A stretch of DNA of 32,573 nt, taken from Bacteroidota bacterium (lineage in GTDB: Bacteria > Bacteroidota > Bacteroidia > Bacteroidales > B39-G9). A program made the translations under genes and the position numbers. Positions 1 through 7,896 of this stretch are shown piece by piece. Each line of letters begins with the position of its first letter. Position 1 is the stretch's first letter. The stretch is from positions 1-32,573 of the forward strand of contig JADFUR010000101.1 of the NCBI GenBank assembly GCA_015222055.1, in the 5' to 3' direction. The notes under the pieces are model-generated. The model was not told the DNA's origin. It worked only from the letters and a program-made list of their open reading frames with translations, and made no database searches.

Positions 1-50
1 GCTTAAAATATTAATAACTTGAATTAAATTTATTTGGTATTGTCATAGAA

Positions 51-304
51 TACCGCACGATTGCATCGTGTGGTATAAAAGCAAGTAACAAGACACCATG
101 ATTTGTAGAAAATTTATTACATTTGATAAATGAGCAGTGATTACAAATTTTATAATTCTAAGGAACTTATTTTATAAGTTTTGCAGTAGTAGAATGGATA
201 GATGTATTTATAAGAAAAGAGTATAAAGACATAATAATTAACAATTGACATTATTGTCAAAAATAAAAAATAAATTAAGAACCACACGATGCAATCGTGC
301 GGTA
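51..304. repeat. Inverted pair of hairpin repeats flanking 206 bp
   Basis: Positions 51-74 are the exact reverse complement of 281-304 (24 nt). Each arm is itself a near-perfect hairpin (ACCGCACGAT paired with ATCGTGTGGT, one G-T pair). The layout resembles a REP/BIME pair or a small MITE-like unit. The 206 bp between them is AT-rich and has no convincing ORF. This accounts for most of the gene-less first 358 bases. Confidence 0.75.
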
Positions 305-358
305 GCAGTGCTTTTGTGCAAATAAAACGAATTTTAAAAGTTAATTAGTTTTTAAATT

Positions 359-1099
359 ATGAATAAAAAAATAAGCAACATATGTGTAATGTTATTCTTA
401 CTATTATCATGCAATAATTACCAAAATACTGATAGTAATTTGGTAATAAGAAGTTCTTTAAAAAAACAGGCGTTGAAAAATGAAAATGGTATTGATACGT
501 TAATTAAAAATACAACAATACGTGGGGATTATTTTTATTTAACTTGCGATACACTATACGTAACCAATAAGAAAGGTGTAACTATATTGCAGTACTATTT
601 GCCAAATCATATTCAGAATAAAAAAGGAATTAAAATTGATATAAACATTCTTAGTATAGAGGAATCAATTCATGATAACTATATATATGTAAGTATGTAT
701 GCAGGTGATGTCTTACCTTATAAGGCTATACTAGTAGCCTTAAATCAAAAAAAAATAATTGTTGAAAATAAACGCTATCAATTCTATTTAGGATACTCTG
801 CAAATGGCTTGTATCATTTGTTTGAAGGAGGCTCTTCTGGTAGTGTGCGAGATATAGCTGTTTATAACTCAAGCAACGAGTTGCTAAAAGAAACGTTCTA
901 TTATACGACCATTTCAGACACAAATCAACTTAAATGGTTGGGTAATGAATTCTATTATTATTCCGATATAGATGAAAGATTTTCTAATAAGAGAAGTGCA
1001 TGGTCACCCAAAACATGTTTAATTAATGTTCAAAAATACTTGTGGAAGGAAAATAAGACCTTTCCATTAAATGAATTTACACAAGCATTCATGGAATAA
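359..1099 (+). CDS. Hypothetical lipoprotein (246 aa)
   Basis: I do not recognise the family. The N-terminus is a lipoprotein signal: a short basic start, the hydrophobic run VMLFLLLS and a Cys at residue 18 as lipidation site, followed by polar residues (NNYQN). The rest is a soluble, beta-rich sequence with many Tyr and Asn residues and an SSGS stretch near residue 160. No catalytic motif is visible. It probably sits at the periplasmic or outer face of an envelope membrane. The ATG is the first in frame and precedes the signal directly. No neighbour lies close enough to form an operon: 326 bp separate it from the next gene. The inverted hairpin pair lies just upstream. Confidence 0.7.
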   Translation: MNKKISNICVMLFLLLSCNNYQNTDSNLVIRSSLKKQALKNENGIDTLIKNTTIRGDYFYLTCDTLYVTNKKGVTILQYYLPNHIQNKKGIKIDINILSIEESIHDNYIYVSMYAGDVLPYKAILVALNQKKIIVENKRYQFYLGYSANGLYHLFEGGSSGSVRDIAVYNSSNELLKETFYYTTISDTNQLKWLGNEFYYYSDIDERFSNKRSAWSPKTCLINVQKYLWKENKTFPLNEFTQAFME

Positions 1100-1425
1100 C
1101 TGCCACCAACACGTAATATAAAAAATTGGACAGAAAATGTTGACTATGAGCTAATTAATAATAAATAAATTCAAAGATTGGAGTTTAAAAAAGCCCAAAA
1201 TTTCATATTTTTATCGTCAGAATGTCTAAAAACTACTTTAGGTTAGTAGTTTTGTTAATATTTAAAAATTACAAAACGCTAAGATACAGGAATTTATAAA
1301 TTAGGCGGTTGTATTAAACGTGTAAAAAGAATTGGTTTTTAGACAGACTGCTGTTAGCGTTAATTTAAAGAAAGACCAAGCAAGAGTAGTATTAGTATAT
1401 AAAAAACGACTAAAGAATTAAACAA
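1100..1425. other. Gene-less stretch with attC-like 3' half-site
   Basis: No ORF is credible here. Near the 3' end, GTTAGCG at 1353-1359, preceded by CTGCT, resembles the 3' (R') end of an integron attC or cassette start. It matches CGCTAAT at 2157-2163 after the next gene. No complementary L'' arm is seen at the 5' end of the stretch, so it is at best a half-site. Confidence 0.3.
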
Positions 1426-2148
1426 ATGAATATCTGCAAAAAATGCAAAAATGAAATACAAAGCGATTATTGCCCCTATTGCGGACATCCACAAAAAATT
1501 GAAAGGATTAATGGTCGTTATATTATTTCTGAAATAGGAAGTGTATTAAATTTTCAAAAAGGGATTTTCCACACGATAAAGGAATTACTTATAAGGCCAG
1601 GACAAAATATTAGACAATTTATTTCTGAGGACAGAAGTCGACTTGTAAAGCCAATCATGTTTATATTAATTTGCTCATTGACCTATACAATATTTGAGCA
1701 GATTTTTGAATTTAAGGATGAGTATATTGATTTCCACGTTGAGTTTAATGATTCAGATTCAGTAATGAATTTTATATTTCAATGGATAAATCAAAATTAT
1801 GGTTATTCAAATATTTTAATGTCAGTTTTTGTGGCTATATGGATTAAAATATTCTACCGAAAATATGACTATAACTTTTATGAGATTCTTATTCTGTTGC
1901 TTTTCGTTAGCGGAATGGAAATGCTAATGTTCTCATTCTTAGGTGTACTGGAGAGTTTAACAAAAATACCAGTTTTAAGTTTTGGAACTTACATTGTTTT
2001 AATTTATGCTTTCTGGGCAACCGCTCAATTTTTTGGCAAAAGAAAAATGCTGAATTATCTTAAAGCTCCTATTTCCTATTTTTTAGGATCGATTACTTTT
2101 TTCCTTGTAGCTATAGGGATTGGTCTTCTAATAGACTTGATTAAATAA
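1426..2148 (+). CDS. DUF3667-like zinc-ribbon membrane protein
   Basis: The N-terminus is a zinc ribbon: CKKC at residues 4-7 and CPYCG at 16-20. A conserved-looking block follows (FHTIKELLIRPGQNIRQFI, then RSRLVKP), typical of the Bacteroidota family annotated DUF3667. Hydrophobic helices follow at about residues 82-95, 125-145, 150-175, 185-200 and 215-238, so it is a polytopic inner-membrane protein with a cytosolic zinc ribbon. Its function is unknown. The gene stands alone between a GTTAGCG box (1353) and a structured inverted repeat with CGCTAAT (2157), so it may be a mobile-cassette passenger. That part is inference. Confidence 0.7.
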   Translation: MNICKKCKNEIQSDYCPYCGHPQKIERINGRYIISEIGSVLNFQKGIFHTIKELLIRPGQNIRQFISEDRSRLVKPIMFILICSLTYTIFEQIFEFKDEYIDFHVEFNDSDSVMNFIFQWINQNYGYSNILMSVFVAIWIKIFYRKYDYNFYEILILLLFVSGMEMLMFSFLGVLESLTKIPVLSFGTYIVLIYAFWATAQFFGKRKMLNYLKAPISYFLGSITFFLVAIGIGLLIDLIK

Positions 2149-2155
2149 AAAATTA

Positions 2156-2243
2156 CCGCTAATACCTAAGAATATAAAAGACCTGTAGAGCAAGTTCTGC
2201 TACAGCTTTTATATTCGACCTTCAGCAAAAGCAAACTTAGCGG
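2156..2243 (+). repeat. Long bipartite hairpin after the DUF3667 gene (attC-like or terminator-like)
   Basis: The outer arms are CCGCTAA (2156-2162) and TTAGCGG (2237-2243). The inner arms are GAATATAAAAG (2170-2180) and CTTTTATATTC (2206-2216), continuing as CTGTAG/CTACAG toward the loop. There is no T-tract, so an intrinsic terminator is unlikely. The outer CGCTAA/TTAGCG boxes match the GTTAGCG upstream of the gene, as expected for a cassette end. However, the R' box has C instead of G and the spacer lengths are unequal. Confidence 0.5.
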
Positions 2244-2310
2244 ATTGTTTATTAATCTGTTCTTTTCATTTTGTAATCCGAAAGAAATATGGCTTTATAA
2301 TTTATTACTT

Positions 2311-2400
2311 TATAATATTCAATTTCTGTTTTTTAACACTTTCGAAAAATCGCATAACTGTTTTTTTTTTTATAATTTTATTTTTTAATTAATTTATTGA
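2311..2400 (+). promoter_or_regulatory. Promoter module copy A (truncated)
   Basis: This is the first of six related promoter modules. Shared parts are TTTTTTAACA, a block like ATCGCATAACTG, a T-run and a TATAATTTTA box where other copies have TAAATTTAC. It lacks the downstream palindrome and attI-like core found in copies B, C and F. It precedes the T9SS cargo gene at 2482. Confidence 0.55.
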
Positions 2401-2481
2401 TAGCAATACCAACCAATACTGATAAAACAGAATAAAAGCAATAAATTAATATGAGTATTAACCAGTAAAAAAGGAGTACAA

Positions 2482-2973
2482 ATGAAGTGTAAAAAGTTAT
2501 GTGCCGTATTTGTGTTAGCCCTTGGTTTTTTAGGATTACAAGCACAAGAAGTAATATCTGCCTCAGGTGGTAATGCTTCGGGCAATGGAGGTAAGGTTAG
2601 CTATACAGTTGGCCAGGTGGTTTACACCACCAACACAGGAACTTCTGGTTCTGTGTCACAAGGAGTGCAACAGGCTTACGAGATTTCGGTGGTTTCAGGT
2701 ATTGAACAAGCCCAAGATATCAATTTAATATGCTCGACTTATCCAAATCCGACTACCAATTTTCTTACTTTGAATGTGGATGCTGAGCGTAGCCGAAGCA
2801 TCCAATCAATGTCGTATCAGTTGTTTGACATAAACGGAAAATTTTTAGAAAGCAAAATACTGACAAGCAACAAAACTACTATTACAATGGAGAATCGGGT
2901 TGCTTCCATTTATTTTTTGAAAGTTTTGGATAATAACAAAGAATTAAAAACATTTAAAGTCATTAAGAACTAA
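2482..2973 (+). CDS. Small T9SS-sorted surface protein
   Basis: The protein has 163 aa and a Sec signal peptide (about residues 1-21, ending LQAQ). Next comes the Bacteroidota motif SGGNASGNGG.VSYTVGQVVYTTNTG..GSVSQGVQQAYEIS, frequent at the N-terminus of T9SS cargo. The last 75 residues are a type A sorting domain: YPNPTTNFLTLNV, then YQLFDINGK, then TFKVIKN. Cargo of this kind is secreted across the outer membrane and usually anchored after removal of the sorting domain. A good AGGAG ribosome-binding site lies at 2472-2476. It is followed 5 nt later by the FISUMP gene, so the two are probably co-transcribed from promoter copy A. A REP-like palindrome (2778-2803) is embedded in frame in the sorting-domain coding region. 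Confidence 0.85.
   Translation: MKCKKLCAVFVLALGFLGLQAQEVISASGGNASGNGGKVSYTVGQVVYTTNTGTSGSVSQGVQQAYEISVVSGIEQAQDINLICSTYPNPTTNFLTLNVDAERSRSIQSMSYQLFDINGKFLESKILTSNKTTITMENRVASIYFLKVLDNNKELKTFKVIKN
2778..2803. repeat. REP-like palindrome inserted inside a coding sequence
   Basis: GGATGCT (2778-2784) and AGCATCC (2797-2803) flank GAGCGTAGCCGA. The TGAGCGTAGCCGAAGC core looks like a dispersed repeat. It adds the residues AERSRSI to the T9SS sorting domain without breaking the reading frame. Confidence 0.6.
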
Positions 2974-2978
2974 ATACT

Positions 2979-4469
2979 ATGAGAAAATTATACACAATTT
3001 TAATAGCACTCTTATTAACAACAACACTTTTGGCACAAAGTCCCGAAAAAATGAGTTATCAAGCAGTAATCCGCAACAGTAGCGATGCCTTAGTTACCAA
3101 CACGCAAGTAGCTATGCAAATAAGCATTTTGCAAGCTTCTGCAATAGGTACAGCTGTTTATGTAGAAACTCAAACCCCAACAACAAATGTCAACGGACTG
3201 ATAACAATTGAAATTGGAACAGGAACAACAACAGATGATTTTTCTACAATTGACTGGGCAAACGGATCTTATTTTATTAAAACAGAAACCGACCCTGCCG
3301 GCGGAACAAATTACACAATAACCGGAACCAGCCAGTTATTGAGTGTACCTTATGCTTTGCATGCAAAAACAGCAGAAAGTGTTACAGGTATAATTAGCGA
3401 AACTGACCCTGTTTATACAGCAAGTCAAGCGGTAAATATTATAGCAAGCGACATTACCAATTTAGGTAATTTATCAGGCACTAATACAGGTGATCAGGAT
3501 ATTTTAGGTATAGCAACCAATGCAAGCTCAATCTCAACAATTCATACTCAACAAACAGCACAAGATGTAGCTATAGCATTAAATACAGCCAAAACAGGTA
3601 TAACAATTGAACAGTCGGATGCTATAATTGCCAATACGGGCAAAGACACCACAGGCATTTACCATGCTAATAGAGTAGCTCTTAATTTGGTTTCAGGCAT
3701 CAACACAGGTGACGAAGATTTAGCGCCTTATGCAACTAAAGATATGGAGAACACTAAAATAATCAATCTTGCTAACCCAACAGCCGACCATGATGCTGCA
3801 ACAAAAGCTTATGTTGATGCCTTACATCTGCAAATAAGAATATTGGAAGATAATCTTATTGATGCGGGAATGTATGTGTTAAAAGATATAGAAGGCAATG
3901 CATATGATGTTGTAAAAATTGCCGATCAAGTGTGGATGGCCGAAAATCTGAAAACCACTAAATATAATGATGGCACAGATATACCTTTGGTAGAGGATGG
4001 TGCAGAATGGAGTAATTTAACATCTCCTGCTTATTGCTGGTACAATAATGATGAAGCATCATTTAAAAATCCTTACGGAGTATTGTATAATTGGTATACG
4101 GTAGAAACAGGCAATTTATGTCCGACTGATTGGCACGTGCCTACCGATGTCGAGTGGTCTATTTTAATAGATTTTTTAGGCGGAGAAAGTGTAGCAGGAG
4201 GCAAAATTAAAGAAATTGGCACAGCACATTGGAATACACCAAATGAAGGTGCAACCAACGAAATCGGATTTACAGCTCTTCCGGGTGGCTTCCGAGAATT
4301 TTCTTTTGGGCAATTCAAAAGTATTGGCTACTTAGGTACCTTGTGGAGTGCTACTGAGAGCTCATCTGGTAATGCTTGGATGTTGAGTGTGGACTATATT
4401 CGTATCAATACAACCAGATACGGCTACGATAATAAGAGAGGTCTTTCTGTCCGTTGCGTAAGGGATTAA
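2979..4469 (+). CDS. Secreted FISUMP-domain protein (496 aa)
   Basis: A signal peptide (about residues 1-19, ending LLAQ) precedes a beta-rich domain with SPEKMSYQAVIRN and SVPYALHAKTAE, found in many secreted Bacteroidota proteins with tail-fibre-like middles. The middle (about 140-280) is low-complexity Ala/Thr/Asn sequence, possibly fibrous. The C-terminal part (about 300-496) matches the Fibrobacter succinogenes major paralogous domain: DQVWMAENLKTTKYNDG, then YGVLYNWYTV, then CPTDWHVPTDVEW, then GLSVRCVRD. No T9SS sorting domain is present. The biochemical role of FISUMP proteins is unknown; adhesion or surface display is a guess. It is probably the second gene of a two-gene operon, closed by the terminator at 4553. 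Confidence 0.85.
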   Translation: MRKLYTILIALLLTTTLLAQSPEKMSYQAVIRNSSDALVTNTQVAMQISILQASAIGTAVYVETQTPTTNVNGLITIEIGTGTTTDDFSTIDWANGSYFIKTETDPAGGTNYTITGTSQLLSVPYALHAKTAESVTGIISETDPVYTASQAVNIIASDITNLGNLSGTNTGDQDILGIATNASSISTIHTQQTAQDVAIALNTAKTGITIEQSDAIIANTGKDTTGIYHANRVALNLVSGINTGDEDLAPYATKDMENTKIINLANPTADHDAATKAYVDALHLQIRILEDNLIDAGMYVLKDIEGNAYDVVKIADQVWMAENLKTTKYNDGTDIPLVEDGAEWSNLTSPAYCWYNNDEASFKNPYGVLYNWYTVETGNLCPTDWHVPTDVEWSILIDFLGGESVAGGKIKEIGTAHWNTPNEGATNEIGFTALPGGFREFSFGQFKSIGYLGTLWSATESSSGNAWMLSVDYIRINTTRYGYDNKRGLSVRCVRD

Positions 4470-4552
4470 GATAATTTGATTATTTGGGGTATGGGGCGAA
4501 AATACAACGGAAATTTTTGAAAAAATTAGTTACACAATTATTTTTCTCAGCT

Positions 4553-4582
4553 AGTCGTAGTCTCAGACTACGACTTTTTTTA
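4553..4582 (+). terminator. Intrinsic terminator
   Basis: AGTCGTAGTCT (4553-4563) and AGACTACGACT (4565-4575) form an almost perfect stem with a minimal centre, followed by seven Ts. It ends the transcription unit starting at 2482. Confidence 0.85.
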
Positions 4583-4702
4583 TAAAAAAAACAGAATGTA
4601 AAAAATAATTTTTCCTACAGCTTTTTAAACGACTGTAAACTTTTTTTAAATTATTGTAATCACTATTTGTTGACATGAAATATTGAATATTTTTATTACA
4701 TT

Positions 4703-4854
4703 ATAATATTCAATTCCTGTTTTTTAACATTTATAAAAAAACGTACAATGGTTATTTTTTTATAAATTTACTTTTTTATTAATAGTTATTTAAAATTTCA
4801 AAAGCCCATATAGTAAAATAAGACACACTAGTGTTTTTTATTTAATTGTTGTGC
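4703..4854 (+). promoter_or_regulatory. Promoter/attI-like module copy B
   Basis: Features in order: ATATTCAATT.CTG, TTTTTTAACATTT, a CGTACAATG block, a -7 box TAAATTTAC (4763-4771), an A-rich leader, the half-degenerate palindrome AAGACACACTAGTGTTTTTT (4820-4839), and a GTTGTGC box (4848-4854) where integron cassettes would begin. It drives the fucosidase gene. Together with the terminator at 4553 it accounts for the 468-bp gap after 4469. Confidence 0.6.
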
Positions 4855-4937
4855 CGAATGCAAGTAGATACAGGGGTTATTTATAAAGATAGACAATTTT
4901 TACTAATTTGATTGTTCAACATTATTAATTTAAAGAA

Positions 4938-6311
4938 ATGAAAAAATATTTTTTGCTTTGTATAACTTGTTTTGTTATTTGTAGTTCTAATGCTCAGAAC
5001 TTTCCAAACAAAACATATCAAACCAATTATGAAAACATTATGGAACGCACCGAATGGTGGCAGCAAGCACGTTTCGGGATGTTCATACATTTTGGAGCAT
5101 ATGCAGTGCCCGCAAGTGGCGAGTGGTATAAGTCAAATAAAAAAATGACTACAGAGGAATATCAGAAATATGTAGATGCTTTTAACCCTTATTTATATGA
5201 TGCAAAAGAGTGGGCAAAATTAGCCAAGGAAGCAGGTATGAAATACGCTGTGCTCACCGCCAAGCACCATGACGGTTATTGCCTGTTCGATAGTAAATTA
5301 ACCGATTATAAAATTACGACCAATATGCCCGGGCGTGACTTGGTTAGAGAGTATGTTGATGCTTTTCGTGCTGAAGGTTTAAAAGTTGGCTTGTATTACT
5401 CAGTTATCGACTGGCATCATGAGGATTATCCGAATGTTGGTAACCACCCTCAAAGAGAAGATGAGGAATATAAAAAATTAAAATTCGATTGGGATAATTA
5501 TTTGAAATACATGCACGGCCAGATTGAAGAACTTGTCACAAACTATGGCAAAATAGACATCATGTGGTTCGATTATTCATTTGGAGAATATAAAGGGGAA
5601 AAATGGAAAGCTCGCGAATTAATTGAAATGGTTCGTAAAAATCAGCCTGATATTATATTGAATAACAGGCTCGCAGGAGATGGAGGTAGTAGTATTTTTG
5701 ATGCAGAATACCCACTTGGCGATTTCAATACACCTGAACAACAACTACCCGAAGCACCTTTAAAAGACGAATACGGTAATCTTATTCCTTGGGAAACCTG
5801 CCTGACCCTTAACAATTCATGGGGCTATAATGCCAACGATAACGATTGGAAAAGTGCAGAGCTTGTTGTTCATTCTTTGGTGAATTGTGTGAGTAAAGGT
5901 GGCAATCTCCTTCTTAATGTTGGTCCTAACGCCAAAGGACTTATTCCTGAACCTTCGGTCAAAATTTTGAAAGAAGTTGGCAAATGGATGTGTAAAAATG
6001 GAGAAAGTATTTATGATTGCGGAATTGCAGAATTGCCCAAAGCAGATTTTGGACTTTATACGCAAAACGATAATATGTTGTATGCCCATTGGATGTATCC
6101 TAAAGTTGGAGGAATAAACATAAAGGGATATGCAGAAAAAACGGAACAAGTGATTATGTTATTTGATGGATCAGTAGCACCCACATTTACTTCATGGTGG
6201 GGTAATAGTGATAAGAACAATTTTTTCATTAATGTAAAGCCTTGTGCTCAGTGTGCATATCCATTGCCCGATGAAATAAATACGGTTTTTAGGTTGAAAC
6301 TAAAGAAATAA
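4938..6311 (+). CDS. Alpha-L-fucosidase, glycoside hydrolase family 29
   Basis: This enzyme hydrolyses terminal alpha-L-fucose from glycans by a retaining mechanism. A signal peptide (residues 1-20, ending SSNAQ) is followed by the GH29 barrel: RFGMFIHFGAYAVPASGEWY, then WAKLAKEAGMKYAVLTAKHHDGY, then GLKVGLYYSVIDWH. The nucleophile is probably Asp212 in IDIMWFDYSFG. WGYN and GGNLLLNVGPN are further family signatures. At 457 aa it covers the catalytic domain and a short C-terminal beta domain. No T9SS tail or lipobox is seen, so it is probably periplasmic. It is a single-gene unit behind promoter copy B. No complete attC follows; a possible half-site lies at 6372. Confidence 0.95.
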   Translation: MKKYFLLCITCFVICSSNAQNFPNKTYQTNYENIMERTEWWQQARFGMFIHFGAYAVPASGEWYKSNKKMTTEEYQKYVDAFNPYLYDAKEWAKLAKEAGMKYAVLTAKHHDGYCLFDSKLTDYKITTNMPGRDLVREYVDAFRAEGLKVGLYYSVIDWHHEDYPNVGNHPQREDEEYKKLKFDWDNYLKYMHGQIEELVTNYGKIDIMWFDYSFGEYKGEKWKARELIEMVRKNQPDIILNNRLAGDGGSSIFDAEYPLGDFNTPEQQLPEAPLKDEYGNLIPWETCLTLNNSWGYNANDNDWKSAELVVHSLVNCVSKGGNLLLNVGPNAKGLIPEPSVKILKEVGKWMCKNGESIYDCGIAELPKADFGLYTQNDNMLYAHWMYPKVGGINIKGYAEKTEQVIMLFDGSVAPTFTSWWGNSDKNNFFINVKPCAQCAYPLPDEINTVFRLKLKK

Positions 6312-6758
6312 TAAAATTTTATTGAAAATCAAAGAAGAGCAATTATTTATATGGACTAAAAATGCACGATGGTACAACGAATAACAGGCTTATTTAACGC
6401 AAAACATGCAGCGATTAATTTTGATTTTAAAGTTTATTTTTTTTGCTAAATATATATAAAATGAAAGCTTTTATACATCAAAAAGACAATTGACCTGAAT
6501 TTACTTGGAACAGTAATGATTTTTTGGGCTTTTTAAGTGAAGCAAGAAATTTACAGGGCAGAATTATTGGAAAAATGGCAATATTAGGTTTCAATTTATT
6601 GATATGAAATATTTAATTTTTTAGACCTATCCGAAAAGTCAAAACCCGCGTCATTGCAAGTCCTGAAGCATCGGGAGAAGCAATCCATATATTTAATATC
6701 CTGTCACTCTAAATTGTTCCTTTTTGACAATAACACACTCACATTTTTAGTAGTGCCT
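6312..6758. other. Gene-less stretch with repeat fragments and a possible attC half-site
   Basis: GTACAAC at 6372-6378 followed by GAATAACAGGC resembles an attC 5' half (R''-L''), and it nearly matches the complement of the GTTGTGC box at 4848. No 3' half was found. At 6649-6686 lies a copy of the dispersed motif CGTCATTGCAAG...GAAGCAATCC, which recurs at 32276-32308. No ORF is credible. Confidence 0.35.
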
Positions 6759-6905
6759 TCAATTTGTGTTTTTTAACATTTAATAAGAATCGCATAACTG
6801 TTATTTTTTTTATAAGTTTACTTTTTTATTAATAGTTGTTTAAAATTACAAAAGCACATATAAGGAAAATAAGACACACTGGTGTGTCTTATTTAGGTGT
6901 TAGGC
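6759..6905 (+). promoter_or_regulatory. Promoter/attI-like module copy C (most complete)
   Basis: It contains TTTTTTAACATTT, the ATCGCATAACTG block, a -7 box TAAGTTTAC (6813-6821), an A-rich leader, a perfect palindrome AAGACACACTGGTGTGTCTT (6871-6890), then ATTTAGGT and a perfect GTTRRRY core GTTAGGC (6899-6905). That core is the exact reverse complement of GCCTAAC at 9027-9033, the R'' box of the attC that closes this cassette. Confidence 0.7.
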
Positions 6906-6909
6906 TTAA

Positions 6910-7791
6910 TTGCTGGAGACCACGGAGAATTCAATAACTATAAAAGTGAAAAACCTATTAAATAAACCATACGACCTATTAGAAAATATCAAATTCAGAT
7001 ACATATATGTTTTTGGTGGTATCAGTTTTGCATTATTGTTCCTTTGGGTTTTTGAACCTTTTGGACTATATAATCTTGGTTCTCATTTGAAAATTATTAC
7101 AATAAGTTTACATATTGGTTGTGGATTGTTTTTATTAATTACGCAATTCTTCTTATTGCAACCTTTGATAATAAAAAAATATACTGTTGCTATAACAATT
7201 ATATGGATTGCATTATCATTTTTTATTTTAGGCTTTTCTGGATTTATTATAAATGCTTATCTTTTTAATAGTGGAGTTTTCTACTTTGGTCATTTTTTTT
7301 TATTTCAAGGAATAATTTTATCAATAGGAATAATCTTAATTTCATTGACAGTTTTAATTCACTATAATTATCTTTTAAGAAAAAGATTAACAGTCTCTAA
7401 TCATATAAATAAGCAGATTAAAGAAAAAGCAATAGAAAAATTTGAAAACAAAATAATTGTTTTAGAATCAGAAACCAGGAAAGACTATCTTGAACTTTTT
7501 TTAGACAATCTGTTATATATTACTTCAGCAGATAACTATGTTGATATTTACTATATGGAAAATCAAACTTTGAACCATAAACTTATAAGAAATTCCTTAA
7601 CTAAAATTTGTAATAAGTATTCAGATTTACCTGAGATATTCAGGTGTCATAAAAGTTATATTGTAAATAAAAGAAAAATTGAGTCAATAAGTGGTAATAC
7701 TGCAGGGTATAAAATTAAACTCAGCAATTATAAAGAATACATTCCAGTATCTCGTGAATTAAATAGCTCTATTAAGACATTAACGTCATAG
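6910..7791 (+). CDS. Membrane-bound LytTR-family transcriptional regulator
   Basis: The N-terminal half has four predicted membrane helices (about residues 31-50, 60-80, 92-115 and 125-150). A linker with basic and Glu-rich residues leads to a LytTR DNA-binding domain (about 190-290): LLYITSADNYVDIYY, then IRNSLTKI, then FRCHKSYIVNKRKIESI, then YKEYIPVSREL. There is no receiver domain, so it probably senses a membrane or lipophilic signal directly. The open start is TTG at 6910, only 5 nt after the cassette core box; GTG at 6946 is an alternative. The gene shares a cassette-like unit with the following Ntn-hydrolase, and phased CCATTT repeats between them are a candidate binding site. Confidence 0.85.
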   Translation: MLETTENSITIKVKNLLNKPYDLLENIKFRYIYVFGGISFALLFLWVFEPFGLYNLGSHLKIITISLHIGCGLFLLITQFFLLQPLIIKKYTVAITIIWIALSFFILGFSGFIINAYLFNSGVFYFGHFFLFQGIILSIGIILISLTVLIHYNYLLRKRLTVSNHINKQIKEKAIEKFENKIIVLESETRKDYLELFLDNLLYITSADNYVDIYYMENQTLNHKLIRNSLTKICNKYSDLPEIFRCHKSYIVNKRKIESISGNTAGYKIKLSNYKEYIPVSRELNSSIKTLTS

Positions 7792-7799
7792 ATTTTTTT

Positions 7800-7867
7800 C
7801 CATTTATACCATTTCCTTTCCATTCAACCCATTTGTTTGTACAACAAATAATTCATTTATATTCTTG
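7800..7867 (+). promoter_or_regulatory. Phased direct repeats and promoter of the Ntn-hydrolase gene
   Basis: Four direct repeats CCATTT/C start at 7800, 7809, 7820 and 7829, so alternate copies are 20 bp apart, on the same face of the helix. Immediately downstream are TTTG (7836-7839) and TATATTCTTG (7858-7867), with 18 nt between, a fair Bacteroidota promoter. The position suggests a LytTR-type operator. Confidence 0.5.
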
Positions 7868-7896
7868 CAATAGCTTTTAACTTAAAACATTTAAAA

